The translations under genes were made by a program, and so were the position numbers. Source: Thiohalocapsa sp. PB-PSB1 (GTDB lineage: Bacteria; Pseudomonadota; Gammaproteobacteria; Chromatiales; Chromatiaceae). Taken from it: a stretch of DNA of 64,000 nt. The first letter of the stretch is position 1; every line of letters begins with the position of its first letter. Below the pieces are notes generated by a model. That model worked only from the letters and a program-made list of their open reading frames with translations, made no database searches and had not been told where the DNA came from. The DNA lies in contig CP050890.1 in the NCBI GenBank assembly GCA_016745215.1, positions 4,712,001 through 4,776,000 on the forward strand, in the 5' to 3' direction. Of this stretch, positions 46,503 through 55,154 are shown in pieces.

Positions 46503-47068
46503 CAGCCGCAGATGATCCGGCTGGCCGTGAGATCCTTGGGGTCCGGCGGCAGACCAAGGTAGTCGGCGCGCAGATGATTCCATAGATCGAGGTGTTCCCA
46601 TACCGGCTCTTTCAGGATCTGCTGTTCGTCACTGAGATAGGGATTGGGCAGAAAGACGGTCATTTGCTGTTCGGCTTTGCCGTTGAACAGGCGCAGGCCC
46701 CAGCTGCTCGGGCGGTCATGGTCACGCAGGCGCCGGTAGAGCTCGGCGCGTGCGGTACGGCGGTGTTGGGCGAGATCCGCAGATGCCGGATTGATGCTGG
46801 TGCCCTTGTGCTCGCCGATACAAAGATGGAAATGCCAGTGGCCAAAATCCACGGTCAGATAGCCGTCCAGGTATCGAATCTCCCGCGGCGGATTCGGGGC
46901 GCGGATTTCGAAGACTCCGCCCTGTACCGCGGAGCCGAAGTGGATTCGATCCCAGTAGTTTTCGAAGATGTCGGTGAGCAGGCGACGCAAGGTTTCGGTA
47001 TCGGTCGGCAGATCGAAGATTTCGAGGCGGCCGTTACCCGGCTCGTCGACAAGGCGTGATTGGTTCAT
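46502..47068 (-). CDS. Conserved protein of cobalamin operons, function unknown
   Basis: 188 residues from MNQSRLVDEPGN. The central motif DFGHWHFHLCIGEHKGT has three closely spaced histidines, a cysteine and another histidine, suggesting a metal or cluster site. PNPPREIRYLDGYLTVDFG and SSWGLRLFNGKAEQQMTVFLPNPYLS are other well-formed strands. I do not recognise an established function. It lies between tonB and cobD in one operon, and its stop overlaps the cobD start. A role in cobalt or corrinoid handling is a guess. Upstream in-frame starts at 47083 or 47128 are possible. Confidence 0.75.
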   Translation of the reverse strand: MNQSRLVDEPGNGRLEIFDLPTDTETLRRLLTDIFENYWDRIHFGSAVQGGVFEIRAPNPPREIRYLDGYLTVDFGHWHFHLCIGEHKGTSINPASADLAQHRRTARAELYRRLRDHDRPSSWGLRLFNGKAEQQMTVFLPNPYLSDEQQILKEPVWEHLDLWNHLRADYLGLPPDPKDLTASRIICG

Positions 47069-47167
47069 AGGGTTTCTTTGCATCCGTTTGCTAGTTGTTG
47101 CATGAGGTTGATCGCATACAAGGCGCATATACAGCCTACATCAAGTCGAGGCCATTGGGTCAACCGG

Positions 47168-47995
47168 CTAACCGTCCAAGCGAAAAACCACTGGCACGGT
47201 AATCGTTGCCGTCACCGGCTTGCCGGCACGCAGGGCCGGCCTGAAGCGCCAGCGCTTGACTGCTTTGAGCGCGGCGCGGTCGAGGGAGCCATGTCCGCTG
47301 CTCCTGGCGATTCTGGCGCTGCCGACACGGCCGTTGCCGAGCACCGAGGCGCGGACCAATACGCGGCCCTCGTGGCCGCGGCTGCGCGCGACCCGCGGAT
47401 ACTGTGGTCGCGGGTTTCCGGATACTGGGGCCACGGCTCGGTCGATACCGCCTGCAGCGCTTTTTCCGCGCCCTGGTTTACGGCTCCCTGCTGCATCGGC
47501 TTGCTTGCCCTTGCGCTTGCTCCCGCCCTGGTTCTTGCTGTTACTGGGGTCGGCTTTGCTGCCGGCGGCCTTTGCCGTGGATTTGCGCGTCGAACGCGAC
47601 TTGTTGGCTTTGCGTGCCGGCTGCTTTTTCGTTTTTGCCCTGGGTTTGGGTTTTGCCACCGATGGACGCTTGGGCACGACCTCGGTCATCGGGCGTACCT
47701 CGGGTGGTGCAACCGGCCGCGCGATCCCGTCAATCGGCAACGCCGGCCTGAGCATGGCCAGTGCCGATTGATCGACGCTCGCCTGTTGCAGCATCGGCAG
47801 GTCGGTGGCGCTCAGGGAAAGGCTCCGTACCGCCAAATCTCCATCTTGTCCGGACGACGCCTCGGCAAGGGTGGGAACATCCGATAACAGCAACCAGGCC
47901 AGCAGCGCGTGCAGCAGCAATGCGATGCCAGCGGCTGCCGCCCACTGGCCTTTGGTGAATCGGCCTTCAGTCAAGCCGCTTGGATTCGTCATCAT
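47168..47995 (-). CDS. tonB: TonB-family energy-transducing protein
   Basis: 275 residues. A single N-terminal anchor (WAAAAGIALLLHALLAWLLL) is followed by a Lys/Pro/Arg-rich periplasmic linker (~105-185) and a C-terminal TonB domain (PQYPRVARSRGHEGRVLVRA, SGHGSLDRAALKAVKRWRF). It couples the proton gradient harnessed by ExbBD to outer-membrane receptors. Its place downstream of btuB and exbBDD makes it the probable dedicated partner of BtuB. It overlaps exbD by 29 bp. Confidence 0.9.
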   Translation of the reverse strand: MMTNPSGLTEGRFTKGQWAAAAGIALLLHALLAWLLLSDVPTLAEASSGQDGDLAVRSLSLSATDLPMLQQASVDQSALAMLRPALPIDGIARPVAPPEVRPMTEVVPKRPSVAKPKPRAKTKKQPARKANKSRSTRKSTAKAAGSKADPSNSKNQGGSKRKGKQADAAGSRKPGRGKSAAGGIDRAVAPVSGNPRPQYPRVARSRGHEGRVLVRASVLGNGRVGSARIARSSGHGSLDRAALKAVKRWRFRPALRAGKPVTATITVPVVFRLDG

Positions 47996-48419
47996 TCGCG
48001 TTTGCGGTTCGCCCTGGGCGAGTTACCAGTTGCAGTTCTGTCAGTCCAAGCGCGCGCAGTTGCTGGAGCAATGCCAGCACCGAGCCTGCGGTCGCTTGCG
48101 CATCGGCTTCCACACGCGCGGCCCGCGCCAGGTCCGGGTCCGCCCGAGAGCCGATCGCCTGTGCCAATGCGGCATGATCCAGCACCTGACCATCGAAGCC
48201 GATCCGGCCATCGGCATCCAGCAGAATGCGCAGGGAGCCGGGAGCTTCCGCATCGGTATGCTCGGCCTCGGGTGGGTCCACGTCGATGGGTCGCATCGGC
48301 TCCAGGGTTCCGGCCAGCAAAAAAAAGATCAGCAGCAGGAAGACCACGTCCACCAATGGGCCGATCGGCTCGCGCCCAGTTCCGTCTTGGGTTTGGGGTT
48401 TGGGGTTGGGTAGTCGCAT
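47967..48419 (-). CDS. exbD: ExbD/TolR-family protein (second copy)
   Basis: 150 residues. A cytoplasmic leader, then one membrane helix IGPLVDVVFLLLIFFLLAGT with the essential Asp, and a periplasmic ExbD domain (GRIGFDGQVLDHAALAQAIG). It forms the proton channel with ExbB. A second exbD lies immediately upstream (stop and start share TGATG), and the two differ clearly in sequence. Confidence 0.88.
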   Translation of the reverse strand: MRLPNPKPQTQDGTGREPIGPLVDVVFLLLIFFLLAGTLEPMRPIDVDPPEAEHTDAEAPGSLRILLDADGRIGFDGQVLDHAALAQAIGSRADPDLARAARVEADAQATAGSVLALLQQLRALGLTELQLVTRPGRTANANDDESKRLD

Positions 48420-48808
48420 CAGGGCTCGAGCAGGGTCAGGTCTTGGGCGCCGGCCGTGCGCAGACTGTCCAATACGCTGACCAGGCTCTGCAACGGCGCA
48501 TCATAAGCGGTCTGCACCAGAAATCGGGTTTTTGCATCCTGGTGCAAAAAGGGTGCGATGCGCTCCCGCAGTTCCGGAACCTCGAGCGCCGACCCATTCA
48601 GGTCGACACGACCATCTGGGCCGAGTCGAATCAGCACGGAATCCCGGAGGGTGCCACCGCTGCTTGCGGACGGCGGCTGGACGGCAATGGTCTGGGGCAT
48701 GTCCAGGCGCGCGACCAGCATGAAGAACACCAACAGCAGGAAGACCACGTCGACCAGCGGCGCCAGCCGCAGGCCGCGACGCCTGCGCTGGATCGGCTCA
48801 ATATGCAT
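48419..48808 (-). CDS. exbD: ExbD/TolR-family protein (first copy)
   Basis: 129 residues from MHIEPIQRRRRGLR. The membrane helix LAPLVDVVFLLLVFFMLVAR holds the functional Asp; the periplasmic domain includes LIRLGPDGRVDLNGSALEV. Met 48808 fits the usual length and overlaps the exbB end by 11 bp. An upstream frame extension overlaps exbB further and is not needed. Confidence 0.88.
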   Translation of the reverse strand: MHIEPIQRRRRGLRLAPLVDVVFLLLVFFMLVARLDMPQTIAVQPPSASSGGTLRDSVLIRLGPDGRVDLNGSALEVPELRERIAPFLHQDAKTRFLVQTAYDAPLQSLVSVLDSLRTAGAQDLTLLEP

Positions 48809-49520
48809 CGAGGGTCTCGCTGGACGGACTCGGTCTTGCCGGCATGGCCGGTAGCGTGCCGGTAAACAGTCGGGTGACCGCATCTTCCATGTCGTGCCTC
48901 AATTGTCCGACGGTGCCGTCCAGCCAGTGGACCGCGGCGGCGGCCGGAATGGCGATGGCAAGCCCGACTGCGGTGGTCAGCAAGGCTTCCCAGATGCCTC
49001 CGGCAAGCAGGCCGGGGTCCGCTTGCCCGCCGGCCGCTTCCAGCGCGCGGAACGCCTCGATCATGCCAAGCACCGTGCCCAGCAGCCCAAGCAACGGGGC
49101 CAGGGTTGCGATGGCATCCAGCCCGCGCGTGTAGGCATTCAGTCGTTGCTGCTGTGCGGCGGCTTCGCGCAGCACTTCTTCGCGGACTCGCTCCGTCGGC
49201 TCGACACCCGGGCTGCCCAGACCGCGCATGGCAACCGCCAGCACCGGCGCGATCGGATTCGGGCTGGCGTCCAACACAACCAATGCCTCGGCGATGCGTT
49301 GCGCTCGCCACAGCGCGAGCGCTTCGCCGACGAAGCCTCGCGCCCCGATCCGCAGCCGTATCAGTTGCAGCACTTTGAGGGCGATTAGGGTTGTCGCCAG
49401 CACGGAGACGAGCACCAGAATCGTCAGAATAGGGCCACCATCTCGTAGGAAGCCCTGGAAACGCTCCAGCAGGGTTGCGAATGCGCTGCCGCGCAACAGG
49501 GGCTCGATCAATGCTTCCAT
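48798..49520 (-). CDS. exbB: ExbB/TolQ/MotA-family proton channel protein
   Basis: 240 residues with three membrane helices: GGPILTILVLVSVLATTLIA, then LATLAPLLGLLGTVLGMIEAF-type and LLTTAVGLAIAIPAAAAVHW. The cytoplasmic loop carries RVREEVLREAAAQQQRLN. This is the usual ExbB layout. It energises TonB together with the two ExbD proteins encoded downstream, and lies 16 bp after the gene for a periplasmic protein. Confidence 0.9.
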   Translation of the reverse strand: MEALIEPLLRGSAFATLLERFQGFLRDGGPILTILVLVSVLATTLIALKVLQLIRLRIGARGFVGEALALWRAQRIAEALVVLDASPNPIAPVLAVAMRGLGSPGVEPTERVREEVLREAAAQQQRLNAYTRGLDAIATLAPLLGLLGTVLGMIEAFRALEAAGGQADPGLLAGGIWEALLTTAVGLAIAIPAAAAVHWLDGTVGQLRHDMEDAVTRLFTGTLPAMPARPSPSSETLDAY

Positions 49521-49536
49521 CGCTAGTCCTCCGAAT

Positions 49537-50049
49537 TTATTTGAACAATTCGATTTGCGCGCGACTGGAGGGTAGCGTCAGCCGCAGACAATCGACCTTG
49601 GTATTTGGGTTGGTGTTTGGGTCGGTGTTCGGGTCGGCATCCACCTCGCAGCGCAGCACGTCGTTGATCAACACCTTGCCCAATGCTTCGCAGGCGAAAG
49701 CCGGAACGTCGAACTGCTTCACGCTCGTCTTCCCGGCCGCAAGCGGAGCCACCTCGGCGGCCATACGGCCGGCGATTCGACCGTCCGGATCGAAGAAAAA
49801 CAGATCCCACTGCATGAATTCGAATGCGTGGGTCGTGCGATTTTGGAGCACGAACGACAGCCGGCAGCCGTCGGCAATTGGTTCGACCCGGTTCAGCTCG
49901 ACGGCGATCCTTGGTTCATCTACCGCTTGGTCACCGGCCTTGCTTTCGGTACTTGTCCCGGCGGCAAATGCCGTGGTCGCCAGCCATACAAGCCCGCCGA
50001 CAGGCAGCCACCGCCATCGCACTAAAGGCATGATATTCGCTAGAATCAT
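49537..50049 (-). CDS. Small exported protein of the btuB operon, function unknown
   Basis: 170 residues with a signal-peptide-like start (WLPVGGLVWLATTAFAAG). A beta-rich domain follows, with FVLQNRTTHAFEFMQWDLFFF, DVPAFACEALGKVLINDVLR and two or three cysteines. The segment DPNTDPNTNPNTKVD is a short degenerate repeat. It overlaps the btuB stop by 4 bp (ATGA), so it is translated with the receptor. It could be a periplasmic accessory to B12 uptake. Confidence 0.75.
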   Translation of the reverse strand: MILANIMPLVRWRWLPVGGLVWLATTAFAAGTSTESKAGDQAVDEPRIAVELNRVEPIADGCRLSFVLQNRTTHAFEFMQWDLFFFDPDGRIAGRMAAEVAPLAAGKTSVKQFDVPAFACEALGKVLINDVLRCEVDADPNTDPNTNPNTKVDCLRLTLPSSRAQIELFK

Positions 50050-52187
50050 CTGAGTCCGAATCGATAGTCGATGCCGGCGGTCATATAAAAACCCGGCTGC
50101 TCATATCCTAAACCCTCTTCGATCTCGGTGCCGAACAGGTTTTCGCTACGGCCGAAGACCGAGAAATTGTCCGAGAGCGCATAGCGGCCGTACAGATCGA
50201 CCCGGGTATAGGCGTCCATCTCGATGTCGCCGTTCCAACGCAGGCGCGGCCCCGTGTCGTAGACGTTGCCGCCCGCGGACCAGCGATCCTGGATGTACGA
50301 GAGGCCAAGATTGGCTGTATTGCGGGCGATTTGCACGCTACGGAAGCGCTCGCCATCCGCATCCTCGCTCCACGCATCGGTATAGGTATAGTTGGCGTTG
50401 AGTCTCCATTCATCGTTGAACCACCAGTTTGCGATGAATTCCACGCCCTCGGTCTCGCCCTTGTCCCGATTCTCGAAGGAACCGGTAAAGACACCGTTGA
50501 CAACACCGCCGCTGACAAAGTCGATGATGTCGTCCAGTTCCGTGTGCCAGAAGATGAGCTCCGCCTCGAGCCGGTCGTCGAATGCAGATTGGCGTAGCCC
50601 GACCTCGGTTGTCCAGCCACTCTCTGGTTCGAGGTCGGTATTGCCATATTGGGTATTGAACAGCTGGTAGATGGATGGGGCACGAAAGCTGGTGCCGTAA
50701 TTCGCGAACAGGGTGGTTCTGCTCGGAAAGGTGTAGCCGGCACCAATGTTGCCCGTGGTCTTGTTGCCGAAGGTATCGTGATCCTGATAGCGCAGCCCAC
50801 CGTTCAACACCAGGTCGCCATCCAGCAATGTCAGCACATCGCTTAGGTAAAAGGCGTTGTTCTCGGTGCTGCCTTTCAGGTCGCCGAACTTGCCCCAACC
50901 ACGCCCGTCCTGCCTGAACCACTCATAGCCGAGCAGTATGCTGTTGTTGCCCTGGCTGAAGGGGGTCTCCAGGATCAGGTTGTAGTCGAGCTGATAGTTC
51001 TCGTTGCGGTTGTAATAGGGAACCCCGTCACCGGTATCGTAGACTGGCACCGGCTCGCCGAGGGAGTAGAAATTGACATAATCCAGGGTGAAGGGATCCC
51101 GTGGCGCCGGGATAGAGCCTAACAGCCCATTATCGTCATCGCGGTTGAAGTTGGTCTTGCGCGTCCATCCGAACAGAAATTTCTGCTGCAGATTGTCCGT
51201 GAGCTTATGTGCCACCCTGAACGATGTCAGATACTGCTCGTTCTGATTGCACTGATCCGCATCCGGCAGTTGAAACGCCCACCAGGGTGTCTCGGGCGAG
51301 TGCTCGTCGTAAGACTCCAACAGCTCCGCGTAGTTGAACTTGGAATCTATGTACAGGAAAGATCCCTCGACCGAAAGCCGGTCGCTGGGGTTGTAGGTCA
51401 GCTTGACCTGCGGGCTGGTATTACGGTAGGTCTCGTCGTCCTGGACGCCTTCGCTGTCGACATAGACGGCGTTGAGCGAGTAGCCGAAGTCATTCCAGGT
51501 CCCTCGCGCCGACCCGTAGGCCTGTTTCCAATTCAGCGAGCCAACCTCGCCAAGCGCTTGGAAATTGGTACCCGGCTGGGGCGTCTTTGTGGTGATGGCG
51601 ATGACGCCGGCCGTGCTGTCGGAACCGTATAGGTCCGCCTGAGGTCCCCGCAAGACCTCGATGCGCTCGATCAATAACGGATCGATCTGGCCCAGCAGGT
51701 GGCCGACACCGGGGTTCAATCCCTCGGTGACCTTCACCCCGTCAATGACGACAAGAAAATGACCGTTGCCAAAGCCGCGCATCTTGGGGTAGTTGAACTG
51801 GCCGGGGCCACCGGCTTGCTTGAACTGGATGCCGGCGGTCTGGCGCAGAATCTCAGTGGTGTCGTTGAAACCTTGGCGCTCGATCTCCTGCTCCTCGACA
51901 ATCGTTACGGAGTCGGTGATATAGCGGGCGGGGCGCTCGATCTTGGTTGCTGTCACCACGACCTCATCCACTTGGCGGCCTGGACTCAACAGTGCCGATT
52001 CATCGGCCGCGGCCGCAAGCGGGAGGCAGGCGGCGGCTGCCAGGGTGGAGAGAAGATCTCGGAAGGGAAATCCGACGTGCGACCTGCCGTTCGGGATGCT
52101 TCGATCGGCTCTTGGTTGGATGCTTCGATCGGCTCTTGGTTGGACGGTTGCCTGGGACAGGCCGCGGCATGACAGTGCTCCGGGCAT
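50046..52187 (-). CDS. btuB: TonB-dependent outer-membrane vitamin B12 receptor
   Basis: 713 residues. A TonB box-like segment (VDEVVVTATK), plug domain (LRQTAGIQFKQAGGPGQFNY, VVIDGVKVTEGLNPGVGHLL, IERIEVLRGPQADLYGSDST) and 22-strand barrel ending in a C-terminal aromatic-type strand (GFYMTAGIDYRFGLR). It imports cobalamin or related corrinoids. The signal sequence (LLSTLAAAACLPLAAAADE) begins only ~35-40 residues after Met 52187, behind an 8-residue tandem repeat from a 24-bp duplication (52097-52144), so the true start is uncertain. A cobalamin riboswitch lies upstream on the same strand. Confidence 0.92.
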   Translation of the reverse strand: MPGALSCRGLSQATVQPRADRSIQPRADRSIPNGRSHVGFPFRDLLSTLAAAACLPLAAAADESALLSPGRQVDEVVVTATKIERPARYITDSVTIVEEQEIERQGFNDTTEILRQTAGIQFKQAGGPGQFNYPKMRGFGNGHFLVVIDGVKVTEGLNPGVGHLLGQIDPLLIERIEVLRGPQADLYGSDSTAGVIAITTKTPQPGTNFQALGEVGSLNWKQAYGSARGTWNDFGYSLNAVYVDSEGVQDDETYRNTSPQVKLTYNPSDRLSVEGSFLYIDSKFNYAELLESYDEHSPETPWWAFQLPDADQCNQNEQYLTSFRVAHKLTDNLQQKFLFGWTRKTNFNRDDDNGLLGSIPAPRDPFTLDYVNFYSLGEPVPVYDTGDGVPYYNRNENYQLDYNLILETPFSQGNNSILLGYEWFRQDGRGWGKFGDLKGSTENNAFYLSDVLTLLDGDLVLNGGLRYQDHDTFGNKTTGNIGAGYTFPSRTTLFANYGTSFRAPSIYQLFNTQYGNTDLEPESGWTTEVGLRQSAFDDRLEAELIFWHTELDDIIDFVSGGVVNGVFTGSFENRDKGETEGVEFIANWWFNDEWRLNANYTYTDAWSEDADGERFRSVQIARNTANLGLSYIQDRWSAGGNVYDTGPRLRWNGDIEMDAYTRVDLYGRYALSDNFSVFGRSENLFGTEIEEGLGYEQPGFYMTAGIDYRFGLR

Positions 52188-52427
52188 GACATACTCCGTG
52201 ATGGCGACGAATAGTTGGATACAGCGTTTGCCACGCACCGAGAATCACGCGCTCCAACAGCCCTCGGGCCTGCCGATAGCGACGGCGGAGAAAGGAGAGT
52301 CATGGGCTTGAAGGTTGCTTCAGATGTCAATGGGTCTACTCGCAATGGGGCGGCAACGCACTTGTCGCATCGCCAAAACGGCAGACCGCACCCTCGACAC
52401 ACCCCGATCGAAGGTAGACGATGCAAG

Positions 52428-52616
52428 CGATGGCAGGTCTCCTGGCTTGCGGGTCATCGTCCTACGCTTGGCCTTCCCAGTCGCTATACGAGACCAGTGG
52501 CACGACATAAGCGCGGACTTTCCGCTTACAGTTGCGGGGGCAGCCAGGGCATTGAACGGGAGATCGATCCACGTCCGTACCCTGTTCCCATTTTCATCCC
52601 CTCATGGGGAACCATC
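52428..52616 (-). ncRNA. Cobalamin riboswitch (btuB operon)
   Basis: Read on the minus strand, the blocks occur in order: GGTTCCCCATGAGGGGATGA, AAAATGGGAACAGGGT, AATGCCCTGGCTGCCCCCGC, AACTGTAAGCGG, GCCACTGG, ACTGGGAAGGCC and AGCCAGGAGACCTGCC. This is a standard-sized aptamer about 240 nt upstream of btuB and probably controls the whole ten-gene operon. Confidence 0.95.
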
Positions 52617-52650
52617 TGATTCGAAGCATACACCATCGTATTTTGTGGTT

Positions 52651-53685
52651 TCAAGCTGGATTCTGCTCTTCATGGTAGGCTTTGACGCCATTGATGGCCT
52701 GAATCAATTCGGGGTACTCACGATAGGACTCCGCGTGGCGAATGCACCACCGTTGCCTTGCTGGTCCATCCTGCACTTCGACCCGCACACTGGCCTGATG
52801 TTTCTCCCGACCGTTGACGACGAAGCCCTCTCGTTCCAGCGCTCGCCCGGTCCACAAGGCCGCTAGTCCGTCGCCGATCAATTCGACATGACCGCGTGCC
52901 GGGATGTGCAATTTGAAATGGCCCGAGTAGGGATCGAAGCTGACTTCTTCGCTAGGGAAGGTCGCCTGAAGCGCGCCCTCCAGGACCAATTCCTCCGGGA
53001 TGCCTCGGCGCAGGGGACCGCCCGGCGGTAGCAGCCAGAGTTGGTCCGCGGTGCGCAATGCCAGATCCAGGTCGTGGGTGGAGAGCAGCATCGTCTGTCC
53101 GGTCTCCCGCGCCAGACGGTGCAGCAGGCTCATGACCTCCACCCGCCGAGGCAGATCCAAAAAAGCGGTCGGCTCGTCCAGCAGCATCAAGAGCGGCTCC
53201 TGCGACAGGGCGCGGGCAATGAACACCTTTTGGCGTTCGCCGTCGCTGAGCTCTGTGACCAGGCGATCCGCGAGCGGCGTCGCCCCGACCGCGGCCAATG
53301 CCTGGGTGACGATCGCTTCATCTGCCGGCATCAACCGTCCAGTCCAATCGGTGTGCGGATAACGCCCAAGTGCCACCACGGAACGAACGCAGAGCGCGCC
53401 AACATCGACGCGCTCGGTCAACACCAGGCTCAAGCGACGCGCCAGAGCACGCGGCTCCATCTCGTGAAGATCGGCACCCGACAGAAAGACCTGGCCCGCC
53501 AAAGGCCGTTGCATCCCGGCCAGGGTGCGCAACAGCGTGGATTTGCCTGCCCCGTTCGGGCCTAGCAGGCACACCAATTTGCCGCTGTCCAGGCGCAGGT
53601 CAAGGCCTTCCATCACGACCCGGTATTGACCGCGCCGGATGCGGTAACCGATTGCAAGATCATGGGTTTGCAGTAAAGGTGCCAG
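52651..53685 (-). CDS. btuD: Cobalamin/metal-chelate ABC transporter ATP-binding protein
   Basis: 344 residues: Walker A LLGPNGAGKSTLLR, signature LSDGERQKVFIARAL, Walker B LLMLLDEPTAFLD and switch His in LLSTHDLDLAL. About 110 residues follow the ATPase core (GALQATFPSEEVSFDPYSG onward), beyond classical BtuD length. The conserved N-terminal strand (LLQTHDLAIGYRIRRG) lies upstream of the first ATG. The frame is open to a TAG at 53698 but offers no ATG/GTG/TTG, so CTG 53685, five to six bases after GAGAGA, is the likeliest start; a GTG/ATG near 53616 would remove that strand. It works with BtuC and BtuF encoded upstream. Confidence 0.88.
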   Translation of the reverse strand: MAPLLQTHDLAIGYRIRRGQYRVVMEGLDLRLDSGKLVCLLGPNGAGKSTLLRTLAGMQRPLAGQVFLSGADLHEMEPRALARRLSLVLTERVDVGALCVRSVVALGRYPHTDWTGRLMPADEAIVTQALAAVGATPLADRLVTELSDGERQKVFIARALSQEPLLMLLDEPTAFLDLPRRVEVMSLLHRLARETGQTMLLSTHDLDLALRTADQLWLLPPGGPLRRGIPEELVLEGALQATFPSEEVSFDPYSGHFKLHIPARGHVELIGDGLAALWTGRALEREGFVVNGREKHQASVRVEVQDGPARQRWCIRHAESYREYPELIQAINGVKAYHEEQNPA

Positions 53686-53803
53686 TGTATTCTCTCTCTA
53701 TCGATGCACGTGAACAAAGCTGGGCGTCGAACTCATCGATCTCGTCTCTGCGCCGCGCCTAGTGCCTCGGTGCAGATGTTCCAAGACAGTCTCCGGTCGT
53801 TAT

Positions 53804-53870
53804 CGTTGTCGTTGTCGTTGTCATAATCGTCTTAGCCGAATGCTCGATAACGACAACGACAACGACAACG
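53804..53870. repeat. Hexanucleotide-repeat hairpin between btuC and btuD
   Basis: CGTTGT repeats at 53804-53822 are the exact reverse complement of GACAAC repeats at 53852-53870. This gives a 19-bp stem with a 29-nt loop, able to slip in 6-bp steps. It lies within a 359-bp gap that breaks an otherwise tight btu operon and shows no other feature. Confidence 0.7.
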
Positions 53871-54044
53871 AACCGCCTCGGGATTTCTGTACCGCTCCAC
53901 GAGTGTCCCGTTGCACATTGCCCCAGGACACATCGGACCCGACTGCTGTTGTGCATATGGTTCTGCTCGTCAACCCTGTGAGGTAGAGGAAACCGCAAAA
54001 GGCTACAGGTCGCGTTTCCCCTGTTTTTTCCATGTTCACTTGGC

Positions 54045-55154
54045 TTATGACGCAAAAGGTGAGCGCAACCGACTCCGACTCAGGATAATCCAGACCACCA
54101 CCGGCGCTCCCAACAGGGCGGTGACCGCATTCAACGGCAGCATTTTGTCCGAGCCTGGCAGACCGGCAACCAGATCGGCCAGCAGGGCGATGGTGCCGCC
54201 CATCAACAATGTAGCGGGCACCAGGATGCGATGATCGGAGCTGTGGAAGAGCCCGCGACACAGGTGCGGCACCGCCAAGCCCAGAAACCCGATCGGACCG
54301 CAAAAAGCGGTGACCACGCCAGCCAGAATCGAACTGCCGGCGATCATCCAGAAGCGCACGCGTCCCACATTCACGCCCATGCTGCGGGCATAGGTCTCCC
54401 CCAGCAGCAGGGCATTGAGCGGCTTGATCAATAATCCGGCGAGTAACAATCCGGCGCCGATCAGGGGCGCAAGGAGCGCCAGTTGACCCTTGGTGACGCT
54501 GCCAAAGCTGCCAAAGGTCCAGGCGATGTAGGCCTGAATCTGCTCCGGAACGCTGAAATAGATTAGGATACTGACCACCGCGGCGGTCGCATAGCTCATC
54601 ATCAGGCCGAGGATGAGCAGCGTCATCGCCTGGTGCAGCCGGCGAGCAATGATCATCACCAGTGCAGACACTCCGCCGGCGCCGATGACGGCGGCACCGA
54701 TCAGACTGAGATCACCGATCAGTCCGACGCTGGAGAGAAAGCCCGTGGCCGCTCCGCTGGCCAACACGACCAGGGCGACGCCCAGGCTTGCTCCCGCGCT
54801 GACCCCGAGGATGTAGGGATCGGCCAGCGGATTGCGGAACAGGGTTTGCATCTGCAGGCCGCTGATCGCCAGCGCGGCGCCGGCCAGCAGCGCGGTGAAC
54901 GCCTTCGGCAGGCGGAAGGACAGGATGATGTAAGTCCAACTGTCCTTGCTCGCTTCTTGGCCTGCCAGCACGGCAACCACCTCTGCGAGCGGAATGGATA
55001 CCGAGCCGACGGACAAGTTGACCAGGAACACCGCCATCAGCACCAGCGCCAAAACGCCCAATAGGGCAGCCGGCGCGCCCATGCCTGGACCGCGGGCTTG
55101 TGCTTGGACGGGATTCATCGCTACTGAAAGCGGTTTGTTCAGCACCTCGCTCAT
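54045..55154 (-). CDS. btuC: Cobalamin ABC transporter permease (FecCD/BtuC family)
   Basis: 369 residues with about ten membrane helices. Typical motifs: IILSFRLPKAFTALLAGAAL, ISGLQMQTLFRNPLADPYIL, GVSAGASLGVAL and GFLGLAVPHLCRGL at the ATPase-coupling loop. It forms the inner-membrane channel for corrinoid import. It overlaps the btuF stop by 4 bp. Confidence 0.92.
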   Translation of the reverse strand: MSEVLNKPLSVAMNPVQAQARGPGMGAPAALLGVLALVLMAVFLVNLSVGSVSIPLAEVVAVLAGQEASKDSWTYIILSFRLPKAFTALLAGAALAISGLQMQTLFRNPLADPYILGVSAGASLGVALVVLASGAATGFLSSVGLIGDLSLIGAAVIGAGGVSALVMIIARRLHQAMTLLILGLMMSYATAAVVSILIYFSVPEQIQAYIAWTFGSFGSVTKGQLALLAPLIGAGLLLAGLLIKPLNALLLGETYARSMGVNVGRVRFWMIAGSSILAGVVTAFCGPIGFLGLAVPHLCRGLFHSSDHRILVPATLLMGGTIALLADLVAGLPGSDKMLPLNAVTALLGAPVVVWIILSRSRLRSPFAS

